Counted from the stretch's first letter, positions 8,025 through 17,180 are shown. The stretch is 38,384 nt of DNA from Methanobacteriota archaeon (GCA_023396365.1 JAEWWL010000033.1:1-38384); one strand, 5' to 3'. Translations and numbers: made by a program. Notes: generated from the letters alone by a model not told the origin.

Positions 8025-8083
8025 CATAGAAAAATCACAGATAAAAAGTAAAGAAAAAACCATAGAAAAATCACAGATAAAAA
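8025..8083. repeat. Direct repeat, two copies of about 23 bp
   Basis: CATAGAAAAATCACAGATAA plus trailing A's occurs at 8025 and again at 8061, with a 36-base period, in the short AT-rich spacer between the hydrolase and DUF1294 genes. Role unknown; A-rich on +, hence U-rich for minus-strand transcripts leaving the DUF1294 gene. Confidence 0.7.
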
Positions 8084-8099
8084 AAAACGAATAAAAAAA

Positions 8100-8372
8100 T
8101 TATATTTTTCCTGCAAGAATCATTCCAAAAATTACCAGGTGCAGTGCGCAAAAGACGTAGCATAACAGAAACTTAGTCTTTTGAGTTTTGTGGCGAAATG
8201 TTCTCATCGCAGTTACTGCACCAAACGGGCCGAAAAGTGATGAGAGCAGAAGTGTATTCTCAGAAGTTCTCCACGAATTGTTCTTCGCCTTTCTTTTATC
8301 AATTGCAAACATTGCAAACGAAAAAATGTTTAAGACGATGTATATTCCGGCGGCAGTCATTGCTGTATCCAT
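8100..8372 (-). CDS. DUF1294 small membrane protein
   Basis: 90 residues with an N-terminal helix ('AAGIYIVLNIFSFAMFAID'), the DUF1294 hallmark 'IDKRKAKNNSWRTSENTLLL' immediately after it, a glycine-rich 'LFGPFGAVTAMRTFRHKTQK' segment and a C-terminal helix. Length and motif order fit the family. No function is established for it. Convergent with the hydrolase gene. Confidence 0.85.
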   Translation of the reverse strand: MDTAMTAAGIYIVLNIFSFAMFAIDKRKAKNNSWRTSENTLLLSSLFGPFGAVTAMRTFRHKTQKTKFLLCYVFCALHLVIFGMILAGKI

Positions 8373-8421
8373 AAAAAATTTCAGTGCTCCTGTAACTGAT
8401 TTTTGTATAACCTGAGTTTTT

Positions 8422-8570
8422 CTGCTATAACAAATGCAGAAAAATTACTGCATTACTAATGTTTTACTGCTGCGATAACAAATGCAGAAATTACTGCATT
8501 ACTAATGTTTTACTGATGCGATAACAAATGCAGAAAAATTGCTGCATTATCATTTCTGCATTATCACTGC
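8422..8570. repeat. Three tandem units of about 46-53 bp, each with a hairpin
   Basis: Units begin at 8422, 8471 and 8517 with TGCKATAACAAATGCAG. Each has an inverted repeat (AATGCAG ... CTGCATT) around an A/T-rich loop, then TACTAATGTTTTACTG in the first two. In the third unit the tail is replaced by extra CTGCATTATC copies. Found in the 430-bp gap 8373-8802, which otherwise holds no gene that I can see. Not a CRISPR array: only three copies and no spacers. Confidence 0.75.
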
Positions 8571-8788
8571 TGCATTAACTCTTGAATTTTCGTTTTATTT
8601 ATTGTATCCTTCCTGACCTTTTTGGCAACACACAGGAAATTATTTACAAAGACCGGGGGGTCTAAACTTTTTTTTGGCATGCACAAAGAAGTCAGAAAAA
8701 GAAAAAAATTTGCGGGCTATATCCGGCCTTTTATCATCAATCAGTTATAAGAGCGTTGAAGAAGAAACAAATCCTGTTGAATAATTAC

Positions 8789-8793
8789 GGAGG
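8789..8793 (+). promoter_or_regulatory. Ribosome binding site that decides a TTG start
   Basis: GGAGG lies nine bases before the TTG at 8803, while no ATG sits at a suitable distance. It supports TTG as the initiation codon of the RND exporter gene. Confidence 0.8.
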
Positions 8794-8802
8794 AATATTT
8801 CT

Positions 8803-11025
8803 TTGCAGTCTCCATTTAAATATCTGGCCGGATTTATATCCAAAAATCCCAAAATAGTTGCAGTAATTGTCGCAGTCTGGTTCATTATTTCAATGTACGG
8901 AATGATGCAGGTCACAATGAAGACAGGCGACGACACATACGTTGACAAAACAACTCCCAGGGGAATTTTATTAGATAAATATGCAAACCTGTTCAGCTCC
9001 GATTCCATAATGGTCATCTTTGAATCTGATTCTGTAACTGACCCGGAATTTGTAAAATACATGGACACACTTATCCGTGACTTTTCAAATGAAGGAGGAG
9101 TTAAAAGTGCATCAGGACTTGCTGATCTGATGAAGTCTGCAAACAACGGAATTTTGCCGACTTCAAAGGCTGAAATCGAGAGTATAAAATCAAATCTGCC
9201 GCCTGAGGCGCTTGAGAAATACCTGCCCTCAAACATGCTTACAATAAGTGTCCTCTCCCTTGAGACAGGAATGTCAGAGGTTAACAAAGAAGGTCTTTTG
9301 AATAATCTTGAAACAATAATCAGCCTTTCAGAAAAACCTGCGGGCTCAACAGTAACCCTCTCAGGAGATCCGGCATTTAGCAAGCAGATGGGCGAAGAGA
9401 TGGGAACATCAACAGGAACGCTTATTTTTGCGGCAATGCTTTTGATGGTTGTCGCAGTCGCCATATTGTTCTCCCATGTAAGCTGGCGCTTTATGCCGGT
9501 CGGAATTGTATTCACCGGCCTAATAAACACCTTCGGCATAATGGGGCTTTTTGGAATACCTGTGAGCATGGTAGTAATTGCAGCGTTTCCGGTTCTGATA
9601 GGAATAGGAATTGACTATGCAATCCAGCTTCACTCAAGGTTTGATGAGGAGTCTAAAAGAAATCCCACAAATGCCGATGCCGCATATATTACAGTTGAAA
9701 ATGCAGGCCCGTCTGTTTTATACGCAATGATTGCAACATCGCTTGGATTTGTTGCAATGTACATAACTCCGATTCCGATGGTCTTTGATTTTGGTGTCAC
9801 CTGCATCATCGGCGTATTGTGCTGCTACATATCAGCTCTTTTGATTGTTCCTTCATTTGGGATTTTGTTTAACTATAAGCCAAAGGAGACAAAGAAAAAG
9901 TCCGCCGGCGACAAGATGGCAGCATACAACAACTTCATCGGAAACACTTCATACAAAATCGCAAAAAACCCTGTGCCTGTTCTTCTGATACTTGGATTTG
10001 TTGCAATTGTCGGTGTTCAGCTTGACAACTACGTTCCGATAAGCTATGACGAGGAGACTTTTGTTCCTCCTGATATGCCGGCTGTTGTTGACATGAAAAA
10101 GGTCACAAGAACGATGGGCTCGACTTCAACACTTACAATCTATCTAAAAGGCGACAACCTCTTATCTCCTGATGCTCTTTTGTGGATCGATGAGTTTGGC
10201 GAATATGAAACAAAGACCCGAAACGAGCTGACATCAGTATCAAGCATTGCAGTGCTCATAAAACAGTACAACGGAGGCGTTATACCAGATACACTTCCTG
10301 AGGTAAAAGAGGTCTTTGAAAAAATTCCTGAGAAGAGCAGAAGTTCATACATATACGGGCAGTTAAACGGCGTAATGGAGTTTGGCATGCTCGAAATTGA
10401 GGTTGACCCTGCACAATCCCTTATTAATAATGTCAAAAAAGACCTGGTCTGGAAGAGCCCTCCGCCGGGTGTTTCAGCAGAGCTTACCGGAAGCACAGAG
10501 ATGGGAATTAATCTTGTAAGCCAGATTGCAAGCGGCAAGATTTTGATGACGCTTCTTGGGTTTGCGCTGATATTTGCATGGCTTATTTTAATTTACAGAA
10601 AAGTATCAGCAGTCTCGCCTCTTATTCCAATCATTATGATTGTCGGATGGAACGGGGCTATTATGTACTCTTTGGGAATCGACTACACACCGATGACCGC
10701 GGTTTTGGGCTCGATGACAATAGGAGTTGCATCAGAGTACACGATTCTTATCCTTGAGCGCTACAACGAGGAGAGACGGGCGGGAAGAGACAAGTACGAG
10801 GCGATAAGAATCGGAGTTGAAAAGATTGGAATGGCAATTACGGTGTCAGGCCTGACAACAGTCTTTGGATTCTCGGCGCTTTTGCTCTCGACATTCAACA
10901 TTATCAAAAATTTCGGAACAGTTACAGTAATCACAGTAGGCTTCTCTCTTATCGGTGCAATTGTTGTAATGCCTGCTGTTTTATCGGTAATGTCCGGAGA
11001 CGATAAGGAAAAAAGGAGTGCGTGA
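8803..11025 (+). CDS. RND-superfamily exporter, HAE3/MmpL-like
   Basis: 740-residue membrane transporter with the duplicated RND plan. TM1 is near residues 15-40, followed by a first extracytoplasmic domain to about 200, then a six-helix block containing 'GIGIDYAIQLHSRF' near 267. TM7 is near 395, with a second external domain to about 575 and a second helix block containing 'GVASEYTILILERYNEE' near 645. The GIDYAI and ASEYTI motifs are the usual positions of proton-relay or conserved acidic residues. Largely archaeal families of this type are thought to move hydrophobic or lipid substrates; the cargo here is unknown. A TTG start is supported by a strong ribosome site. Confidence 0.9.
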   Translation: MQSPFKYLAGFISKNPKIVAVIVAVWFIISMYGMMQVTMKTGDDTYVDKTTPRGILLDKYANLFSSDSIMVIFESDSVTDPEFVKYMDTLIRDFSNEGGVKSASGLADLMKSANNGILPTSKAEIESIKSNLPPEALEKYLPSNMLTISVLSLETGMSEVNKEGLLNNLETIISLSEKPAGSTVTLSGDPAFSKQMGEEMGTSTGTLIFAAMLLMVVAVAILFSHVSWRFMPVGIVFTGLINTFGIMGLFGIPVSMVVIAAFPVLIGIGIDYAIQLHSRFDEESKRNPTNADAAYITVENAGPSVLYAMIATSLGFVAMYITPIPMVFDFGVTCIIGVLCCYISALLIVPSFGILFNYKPKETKKKSAGDKMAAYNNFIGNTSYKIAKNPVPVLLILGFVAIVGVQLDNYVPISYDEETFVPPDMPAVVDMKKVTRTMGSTSTLTIYLKGDNLLSPDALLWIDEFGEYETKTRNELTSVSSIAVLIKQYNGGVIPDTLPEVKEVFEKIPEKSRSSYIYGQLNGVMEFGMLEIEVDPAQSLINNVKKDLVWKSPPPGVSAELTGSTEMGINLVSQIASGKILMTLLGFALIFAWLILIYRKVSAVSPLIPIIMIVGWNGAIMYSLGIDYTPMTAVLGSMTIGVASEYTILILERYNEERRAGRDKYEAIRIGVEKIGMAITVSGLTTVFGFSALLLSTFNIIKNFGTVTVITVGFSLIGAIVVMPAVLSVMSGDDKEKRSA

Positions 11026-11126
11026 GAGAAATTAATCCTCAATTAAATTTTTAAACATCAGATCAATTTAATTTTTATAAGGATTAATATAATTTTACAA
11101 AATCCGAATTATTAAAGAGTGATATT

Positions 11127-12554
11127 TTGCAGCCATATGAAAACAGCTATAATGGCAGGGGGGCGCCTGCACCAAGAGTCCGTGTGGGAGGCCAGTTGTA
11201 TAATCTTTTTGCTGACAGACAAAATTTAACCCTTCAGCAGACTTCTGCACCGGGGGAATCTCCCTATGTTTATCCGTACAATACAGTCGCAGGAATAAGT
11301 ATCTCCTCAAATGAATATTATGAGCCGTGCATTGATGCACAGATAAGTTTTGATGGTGCACAGACATCTTCAATGACAATTATCTTTGATTCCGAAGATG
11401 AGAGAAATTCAGTTTTTTCAACGATTCAAAATTTTATGAATGCATCTTTGCATATGCCGCCGAATCAGCCGCCGGCACAGCCAAAGGCAAATCCCCGGAT
11501 GCAGCAGACGCCTTATGGCGCCACAGAGTCTTTTTTGGGTCCTGAGTATTCTGATTCAGAGTTTATCGGTGAGAGAGCAGACGGGAGAGGGGGTGAGAGA
11601 GGCTTTGGATACAGTCAGTCACAGCCCGGCTCACAAAATTCGTATGAAACAAAAAATCCGTATGATTCCGCCAGCTCTTATGAACAGCATGACCCGTACA
11701 GCTCATACAGTCAGGATTCTTATGGCAGGGACAGCGGGTATAATCCGCAAAATCCCTATGATTCACATAACCCGCATGAGTCCTATGATTCATACGAATC
11801 CCCAAAATCCTATGATTCATACGGCCGGCATGAGTCTTATGATTCATATGAATCCCCAAAATCCTATGATTCATATGGCCCGCATGATTCTTATGATTCA
11901 TACGACTCATATGATTCCCACGATTCATACGCATCTGATCCGTACAGCACCCAGAGAAAGCAGACATTTGATGAGTACAGGTATTCGCAGTCAGATTTGT
12001 CACTGCCTGAGAAGATTATCGGGTTTGTCAGATATCCGGCAGAGACCTTTGAGTCATCGGCAGCTGATGACCTAAAGTCAGGAATTTTATATGCGGGCCT
12101 GATGCTTGTTTTGTTCTCTGTTGTAAATGTTTTAATATCAGCAGTTATTGCATCATCTGCTGCCCCAAAGAGCACAATCTATGCAAATCTTTTAACAAGC
12201 ACACCCGAGCTTGTAAGGCTGATTCTTGAATACATGATATTTGGCGCAGTTTTAATCGTTGTTTACGGTCTTTTGGTGTATCTTATTGCAATGGCAACAG
12301 GCCAGGGCGTTGATATATCAGAATCACTGCTTACAACATTTTACTCTGCAACCGCACTTGGAACACTCGGTCTGATTCCGCTTGTCGGAATTTTTATTGC
12401 ACCGCTTTACATGGTTTTTCTCCAGATAAAAGGTCTTTGCGGTGCATATGATGCAGATGTCAAATTCGCGGCTCTTTCAGCAGTAATTCCTGCGGTTTTG
12501 ATGTTTGCGCTGTTTTACTATTTCGTTGCATCAGGGGAGGTGGCGTTTATATGA
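11127..12554 (+). CDS. Yip1-domain membrane protein with Tyr/Ser/Asp-rich repeat linker
   Basis: 475 residues in three parts. Residues 1-110 form a beta-rich, PH-like segment ('PRVRVGGQLYNLFADRQNL', 'TSSMTIIFDSEDERNSVF'). Residues about 110-290 are low-complexity with many Tyr-Asp-Ser units. Residues about 295-475 form a Yip1-type domain: 'EKIIGFVRYPAETFES' amphipathic lead, then four or five helices. The start is TTG at 11127 with GAGTGAT upstream; the ATG at 11137 is in another frame. The stop overlaps the next gene by 4 bases, so they are translationally coupled. Archaeal Yip1-like proteins have no firm role. Confidence 0.8.
   Translation: MQPYENSYNGRGAPAPRVRVGGQLYNLFADRQNLTLQQTSAPGESPYVYPYNTVAGISISSNEYYEPCIDAQISFDGAQTSSMTIIFDSEDERNSVFSTIQNFMNASLHMPPNQPPAQPKANPRMQQTPYGATESFLGPEYSDSEFIGERADGRGGERGFGYSQSQPGSQNSYETKNPYDSASSYEQHDPYSSYSQDSYGRDSGYNPQNPYDSHNPHESYDSYESPKSYDSYGRHESYDSYESPKSYDSYGPHDSYDSYDSYDSHDSYASDPYSTQRKQTFDEYRYSQSDLSLPEKIIGFVRYPAETFESSAADDLKSGILYAGLMLVLFSVVNVLISAVIASSAAPKSTIYANLLTSTPELVRLILEYMIFGAVLIVVYGLLVYLIAMATGQGVDISESLLTTFYSATALGTLGLIPLVGIFIAPLYMVFLQIKGLCGAYDADVKFAALSAVIPAVLMFALFYYFVASGEVAFI
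11778..11939 (+). repeat. 54-bp coding repeat, about three copies
   Basis: Units at 11778-11831 and 11832-11885 are nearly identical and encode ESYDSYESPKSYDSYG plus R/P and H; a third, diverged copy continues as DSYDSYDSYDSH to about 11939. Shorter YDSY/NPYDS units precede it from about 11650. Differences between copies are almost all silent, which points to recent duplication with selection on the peptide. Confidence 0.9.
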
Positions 12555-13204
12555 ATAATATGAATAATTTAAATTTAAAAAATATTTTTCGTGCAGGAGT
12601 TTTTGCACTGCTTTTTGCATCAGTATTCTTAATAATCCCGGCAAGTGCAGAGATTGAGCCGAAATTTGACTGGGAGATTTATCAGATAAACACAGCAGAC
12701 TGGGTCGGCTACGACGACAAATATGATGAGTATGACGGAATTATCTACGAGGTTCATTTCACAGATATGACCGGCGGCGCCATTAAAAGCTGGAGCTGGG
12801 AGTTTGGGGATGATGACTGGTTTGGCTCAACAAAAGAAAATCCGATAAAGATTTTTACTGAGGAGGAGGCAGTTAAGAAGAGCAATATGGTTAAAGTAAC
12901 CCTTACTGTAACAGACACATCAGGCGTTCCTTATTCAGGCACAAATTATGTATTTTTAGACCCTGAGGATCCGTGGAATCTGAAGACTGTCTATACACTA
13001 ACGCCTGAGCCGACCGCTGCACCAACAACTGCTCCGACACCAAAGCCGACAACTGCTGCGCCAACAGTTGCGCCGACAGCAGAGCCGACTGCTGCAGCAT
13101 CGCACACTTTTGAGATCCCCGGAATTTCAAAGGAGTTAAAAAAGCTTCATGATTCTTTTGAGGACTACATACTGGTGATAAAAGCAGTCTTTAAGATTTC
13201 ATAA
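12551..13204 (+). CDS. Secreted PKD-domain protein
   Basis: 217 residues: signal peptide (about 1-33, ending IIPASAEI), a single PKD-like immunoglobulin domain with the hallmark 'SWSWEFGDDDWFGSTKENP' near residues 78-96, a Thr/Pro/Ala linker (about 150-180, PTxAPT units) and a C-terminal tail 'ISKELKKLHDSFEDYILVIK'. PKD proteins are common on methanogen surfaces, as S-layer or adhesion elements. The 4-base overlap with the Yip1 gene suggests a two-gene operon, perhaps a membrane/surface pair. Confidence 0.85.
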   Translation: MNNMNNLNLKNIFRAGVFALLFASVFLIIPASAEIEPKFDWEIYQINTADWVGYDDKYDEYDGIIYEVHFTDMTGGAIKSWSWEFGDDDWFGSTKENPIKIFTEEEAVKKSNMVKVTLTVTDTSGVPYSGTNYVFLDPEDPWNLKTVYTLTPEPTAAPTTAPTPKPTTAAPTVAPTAEPTAAASHTFEIPGISKELKKLHDSFEDYILVIKAVFKIS

Positions 13205-13285
13205 ATTTTTTCTGTGCGGATTTTTCAGAATATTTTTGAATTTTTCTCTTTTTTTTTAAAAAAAAATTTAGTATTTATTTCTTTT

Positions 13286-13406
13286 AGTCTGCTCGTTTTA
13301 GAATCTGCACTTTTCTTTTTCTCTTAATTTGCAGTCTGCACAATTTATAGTCTGCACATTTTCTATGTATACACAATTCATAGTCTGCTCAGTTTACAGT
13401 CTGCAC
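13286..13406. repeat. Scattered 9-bp motif AGTCTGCAC, six copies
   Basis: AGTCTGCAC or a one- or two-base variant occurs at 13286, 13302, 13333, 13349, 13382 and 13398, all in the same direction. They sit between the convergent PKD and MFS genes; the last copy runs into the final codons of the MFS gene. AT-rich filler lies between them, and the T-run at 13246-13257 is a likely terminator for the PKD gene. Confidence 0.6.
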
Positions 13407-14482
13407 TTTGTGCACCTGCCGATGAAAAGAGCAATCATAAACGACAATACACAGACTGCAAGAAATGCGGGCATGTAGCCTGAAAACTGCGCAATAATTC
13501 CGGCAAAGAACGGGAGAAATGTCATTCCGGCATAGCCTGATGCATTAAAAAGGCCCATAATTGTTCCCTGTGCAAAATATGTCTCCGCCAGAAAATCCAT
13601 CTGCGCAATCATAATAAAACCGGCAATTGCACCTATTGCGCAAAACGCGATAAAGACAAAAAGCTCTCCTTTAAATGCCATCTCATAGCTTAAAAAAACA
13701 AAGACTGCCATCAGCACAGCACCGGCTTTAATGCAGGGCACAGGCTTTAGGTTAAGACGCGGTGCAATAAGCGATGCAATAATTGTTGCGGCGTTCATAG
13801 CGCCAATCTGCATGCTCAGAACAACAGGAGATCCGTCTGTAAACTCCGGATATAGCGATGTTACAACACCGGTTGCGCCGGTTAAAATAATTACAGATAA
13901 AAAAAGCCATTTGAAATCAAACGCGGCCTCTTTTAGCCCTCCCCTCTTAAGAGGGCCTGCTGCATCTGATGGTGCTGCAATGCTTAGCAGTGCGGGGGGA
14001 ACAGACAGGGCTGTGAAAAGCAGGATTCCTCCTGATGCACCAAGGTGTGAGTTTAAAAATCCTGATGCAAGAAGACCTGTGACAAGGCCTGCGTTTAGCG
14101 ATGCAAAATAATATCCTGAGAGTTTTTTGTGATCTGGCTGTTCATTAACCCACGACATTGCGCAGGCTGCAAAAAGCCCTGCCGCAATCCCCTCACCAAG
14201 CCTTGCAGCGGTTATCAAAAACGGGTTGTGCGAAAAACACATAACCGCACCAGAGATAACAGTTAAAATAAGCCCGGCTCGTATAAGCGGCAGTTTTCCT
14301 GTTTTATCAGAGATTATTCCTGCCGGAATCACTGTTAAAAACGCACCAAGAAAATATGCCGAAAAAATAATCCCCTGGACTGCGGGCATTCCTGCCGCGA
14401 AGTATGGCAGAACAGGAACAATTGCGTTTGAAAGCGCCATTACAGAAAAGACACCGAAAAAAACACAAATCTTAGTCTTCAT
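13394..14482 (-). CDS. Major facilitator superfamily transporter
   Basis: 362-residue carrier, somewhat shorter than the usual 400, with about 11-12 hydrophobic segments. The loop 2-3 signature is 'GIISDKTGKLPLIRAG' (residues about 56-71), followed by 'RLGEGIAAGLFAACAMSWVNE' in helix 4, typical of drug/metabolite antiporters. The C-terminal half ends in 'SFMIALFIGRCTKC'. Substrate not evident. Stands alone on the minus strand. Confidence 0.85.
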   Translation of the reverse strand: MKTKICVFFGVFSVMALSNAIVPVLPYFAAGMPAVQGIIFSAYFLGAFLTVIPAGIISDKTGKLPLIRAGLILTVISGAVMCFSHNPFLITAARLGEGIAAGLFAACAMSWVNEQPDHKKLSGYYFASLNAGLVTGLLASGFLNSHLGASGGILLFTALSVPPALLSIAAPSDAAGPLKRGGLKEAAFDFKWLFLSVIILTGATGVVTSLYPEFTDGSPVVLSMQIGAMNAATIIASLIAPRLNLKPVPCIKAGAVLMAVFVFLSYEMAFKGELFVFIAFCAIGAIAGFIMIAQMDFLAETYFAQGTIMGLFNASGYAGMTFLPFFAGIIAQFSGYMPAFLAVCVLSFMIALFIGRCTKCRL

Positions 14483-14528
14483 AACTCATCAGGCCCTCAC
14501 AGCTGCATCAGCTCCCGAAAAAAAATTT

Positions 14529-14591
14529 AAATTTGATTTAAATTTGATTTAAATTTGATTTATCCGGAATAGATTTTGATTTATCCGGAAT
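14529..14591. repeat. Short AT-rich direct repeats between fttA and the MFS gene
   Basis: AAATTTGATTT occurs three times with an 11-bp period (14529-14561), then GATTTATCCGGAAT occurs twice (14557 and 14578). They lie immediately downstream of fttA and upstream of the MFS start, so they may act as terminator of one and promoter region of the other. Confidence 0.6.
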
Positions 14592-14594
14592 TTT

Positions 14595-16484
14595 TTATAC
14601 CATGCGGTATGTCTCAAGATTTTTGGGCGAATGGGTTTCTATCCTGAATCTCTTGTAAATTGATGATGCAAGATCGATTGTGTTCTTCTCATCGCCGTGG
14701 ATTGTAAAAATCTTCTCAGGTCTTGGATTTAAGTGGTTTACAAACGCCATCAGCTGCCTTCTGTCAGAGTGTCCGGAAAATCCGTCCACTGTCTCAATCT
14801 GAAGGTTAAGAACAATTGTCTCACGCTTTCCCATCGGAACCTCCTTCCAGCCTTTCTGGATTCTTCTGCCGATTGTTCCGTCAGCCTGGTATCCGACAAA
14901 GATGAGGGTGTTCTTTTCATACGGTGCGAGTGCATAAAGATACTCCATTACAGGACCGCCGTTTAGCATTCCGCTTGTTGTAATGATAATGCACGGGTCG
15001 CTTCCGATGACCTCCTGCCGAATAGCCGGAGAGTCGACCTGCACAAAGCAGTCTGAGAGGAAAGGATTCATCCCGTCCTGGAAAATTTGTTTTCTTAAGT
15101 CAGGATTTAAGTATTCAGGATAGGTTGTATGAATCGCAGTTGCCTCTTTGATCATTCCGTCAAGGTAAACCTTCACCTTCGGAATCTTTTCAAGACGCAT
15201 TCCCTCCTCAAGCGCAAGCATTACCTCCTGGGATCTTCCAACGGCAAAAGCCGGAATGATTACCTTTCCGCCGCGGCTTATCGTCTCGTTTACAACCTCG
15301 TAGAGCTTTTGCTCGGCATCAGTCCTTGACGGCTGGTTGTCCTCTGAGCCTCCGTATGTGCTCTCCATGAAAACCGCTTCAAGGCGGGGGAACTGTGATG
15401 TCGCAGGACCAAAAAGCCTTGTTTTTCCGTAGTTGAAATCGCCTGTGAATGCAATGTTGTACTGCCCGTCGCCGACATGGAAATGCGCAATTGCAGAGCC
15501 TAAGATATGTCCGGCGTTGTGGAATGTAAGCTTTACATCAGGTGCGATGTCGGTTACGTTTCCGTAATTCAGCGTAATTGAGCGCTTTAAGTACTCCTGA
15601 ACCTCTTTTGATGAGTACGGCACCTGGTTTACCTCGTTGTTTACAACGGTTAAGTAGTCAAGCTGAAGCATAACAGCCAGATCCCTTGTTGCAGGAGTGC
15701 TGTATACCGGGCCTTCATAGCCGTATTTGTAAAGCATCGGAACAAGTGCGCAGTGATCTAAGTGTGCATGGGTTAAGACCACAGCGTCAAGCGATGTAAG
15801 AGGATAAATTTCAGGAACGTAAAGATAGGGAAATCCGTCTGAGCTTCCGGGCTTTTCACCGCAGTCGATTAAAATTTTGCTCTCCGGTGTTGTTAATAAA
15901 AATGCCGCACGTCCGACCTCCCTGCAGCATCCAAGGGTTGTAACACGGACCCATTTGTCCTTGCTTGTTAAGTCCCTGTGAATTCTTCTGCCGATTGTCC
16001 GAAGGAATGCTTTTCTCTCATCCTTTACAGCACGCAGATACTGCCTTGTCTGCTTTACTGTTGAGCTTTCAATCGGAGGAGTTCTTACAACCTTTGGTGT
16101 CCATCCAATCTCTTTTGTGATGTCGCGAAGTGTTGTTCCGTTCTTTCCGATCACAACACCGGGCTTTTCAGCCTCTATTAAGACCTCTCCTGTGTCAGGG
16201 TCAAAGAACATATCCGTAATCCCCGCACCGTCTGATACAACAGCCTTTATTTTTGTTGATGCAATCTCGGGGTCTTCGAGGATATTTGGTCTTACAACTA
16301 TTCTTTTTCTCAGATCCCTTGCGAGGACTTTTATCAAATCTGCCTCGTCTGCAAACTTCTTTGGATCATCGGTATAGATAACAAGCTCCGGGCCTTCGAA
16401 TTCGACATCTGATACTTTGATGCCTGCCGGTACTTTTGCGTTAATCTTCTCTTTAAGCTCCCTGAGCCTGTCTTCAATCAGCAT
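14595..16484 (-). CDS. fttA: KH-domain/beta-CASP ribonuclease FttA (aCPSF1), transcription termination factor
   Basis: 629 residues, the family length. N-terminal KH-type RNA-binding region with the GxxG loop in 'VVIGKNGTTLRD' (about 110-121), then a metallo-beta-lactamase core with the zinc motif H239-A-H241-L-D243-H244 and 'FTGDFNYGKTRLF', and beta-CASP motifs around 'AFAVGRSQEVMLAL' and 'TSGMLNGGP'; the C-terminal 'VDGFSGHSDRRQL' holds the last metal ligand. The archaeal factor cleaves nascent RNA at U-rich sites and releases RNA polymerase; orthologues are near-universal in archaea. It follows psmB by 38 bases on the same strand. Confidence 0.97.
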   Translation of the reverse strand: MLIEDRLRELKEKINAKVPAGIKVSDVEFEGPELVIYTDDPKKFADEADLIKVLARDLRKRIVVRPNILEDPEIASTKIKAVVSDGAGITDMFFDPDTGEVLIEAEKPGVVIGKNGTTLRDITKEIGWTPKVVRTPPIESSTVKQTRQYLRAVKDERKAFLRTIGRRIHRDLTSKDKWVRVTTLGCCREVGRAAFLLTTPESKILIDCGEKPGSSDGFPYLYVPEIYPLTSLDAVVLTHAHLDHCALVPMLYKYGYEGPVYSTPATRDLAVMLQLDYLTVVNNEVNQVPYSSKEVQEYLKRSITLNYGNVTDIAPDVKLTFHNAGHILGSAIAHFHVGDGQYNIAFTGDFNYGKTRLFGPATSQFPRLEAVFMESTYGGSEDNQPSRTDAEQKLYEVVNETISRGGKVIIPAFAVGRSQEVMLALEEGMRLEKIPKVKVYLDGMIKEATAIHTTYPEYLNPDLRKQIFQDGMNPFLSDCFVQVDSPAIRQEVIGSDPCIIITTSGMLNGGPVMEYLYALAPYEKNTLIFVGYQADGTIGRRIQKGWKEVPMGKRETIVLNLQIETVDGFSGHSDRRQLMAFVNHLNPRPEKIFTIHGDEKNTIDLASSIYKRFRIETHSPKNLETYRMV

Positions 16485-16522
16485 AAAAAAACGTCCTAAA
16501 AAAAGAAAAAAAATAAAAATAA

Positions 16523-17140
16523 CTAATTGGTAATTCCTTTTTTGCCTGTTTCAAAATATTTGTCTTTTGTTATAACCACAATACTGATCTCCTCGCCGGA
16601 TGCGGAATCCCTTCTCATTGCAGATGTCAGTGCTCTTGTTGCAAGATCGACTGCGTCTTTTTCCTTCATCGACTTTTTGAAGCGATCCTCTAAAACACCG
16701 TATGCAAAAGGAGAGCCTGAACCTGTTGCAACAATGTCGTCTTCAGGTGATGCTCCGCCCATTGCATCGACTGAAAATACAGCCGGGCCGTTTTTGTCAA
16801 CGCCGCCAACTAAAAGCTGCACATAATAAGGCATCATTCTGTGCTGGTTTAAGACATTGCTTAGAAGTGATGCTGATGCTCCGACAGTCATCGGCCTTCC
16901 TCTTCTGATGTCATATAAACTGCACTCAACCTGCATTAAACGTGCAAGCTGCTGTGCATCGCCAACACCTCCGGCTGTTGTCATGCCGATTCTGTCTGCT
17001 ATCTGGTATACTTTCTTGGCTTTTTTGCTTGCTATCATATTGCCCATTGTGGCTCTTCTTTCTGTGGCAAGCACCACACCTTCATCGAAAATTATGCCGA
17101 CTGTGGTTGTTCCTTTTAATATTTCAGGGCTCTGCTGCAT
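16523..17140 (-). CDS. psmB: Proteasome beta subunit (precursor)
   Basis: 205 residues. A ten-residue propeptide (MQQSPEILKG) precedes the catalytic T11, the Thr1 of the mature N-terminal nucleophile hydrolase. Glu27 (position 17 of mature numbering) and Lys43 (position 33) complete the active site; 'GSGSPFAYGVLE' and 'DSASGEEISIVVI' are typical later motifs. It forms the inner rings of the 20S core with PsmA, which is not in this window. Ribosome site GGAG lies 10 bases before the ATG. fttA follows closely, a plausible shared transcript. Confidence 0.97.
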   Translation of the reverse strand: MQQSPEILKGTTTVGIIFDEGVVLATERRATMGNMIASKKAKKVYQIADRIGMTTAGGVGDAQQLARLMQVECSLYDIRRGRPMTVGASASLLSNVLNQHRMMPYYVQLLVGGVDKNGPAVFSVDAMGGASPEDDIVATGSGSPFAYGVLEDRFKKSMKEKDAVDLATRALTSAMRRDSASGEEISIVVITKDKYFETGKKGITN

Positions 17141-17180
17141 AATAGTAATACTCCTGATTTTTAAATTATGTATTTAATGA

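Noticed and set aside
8422..8570. CRISPR array
   Set aside because: Only three units, no unique spacers of constant length, no cas genes in the window.
11440..12075. 211-aa frame inside the Yip1 gene
   Set aside because: Out-of-frame translation of the same repeat (His/Met/Ile/Pro-rich); the 475-aa frame has the domains and the overlap with its neighbour.
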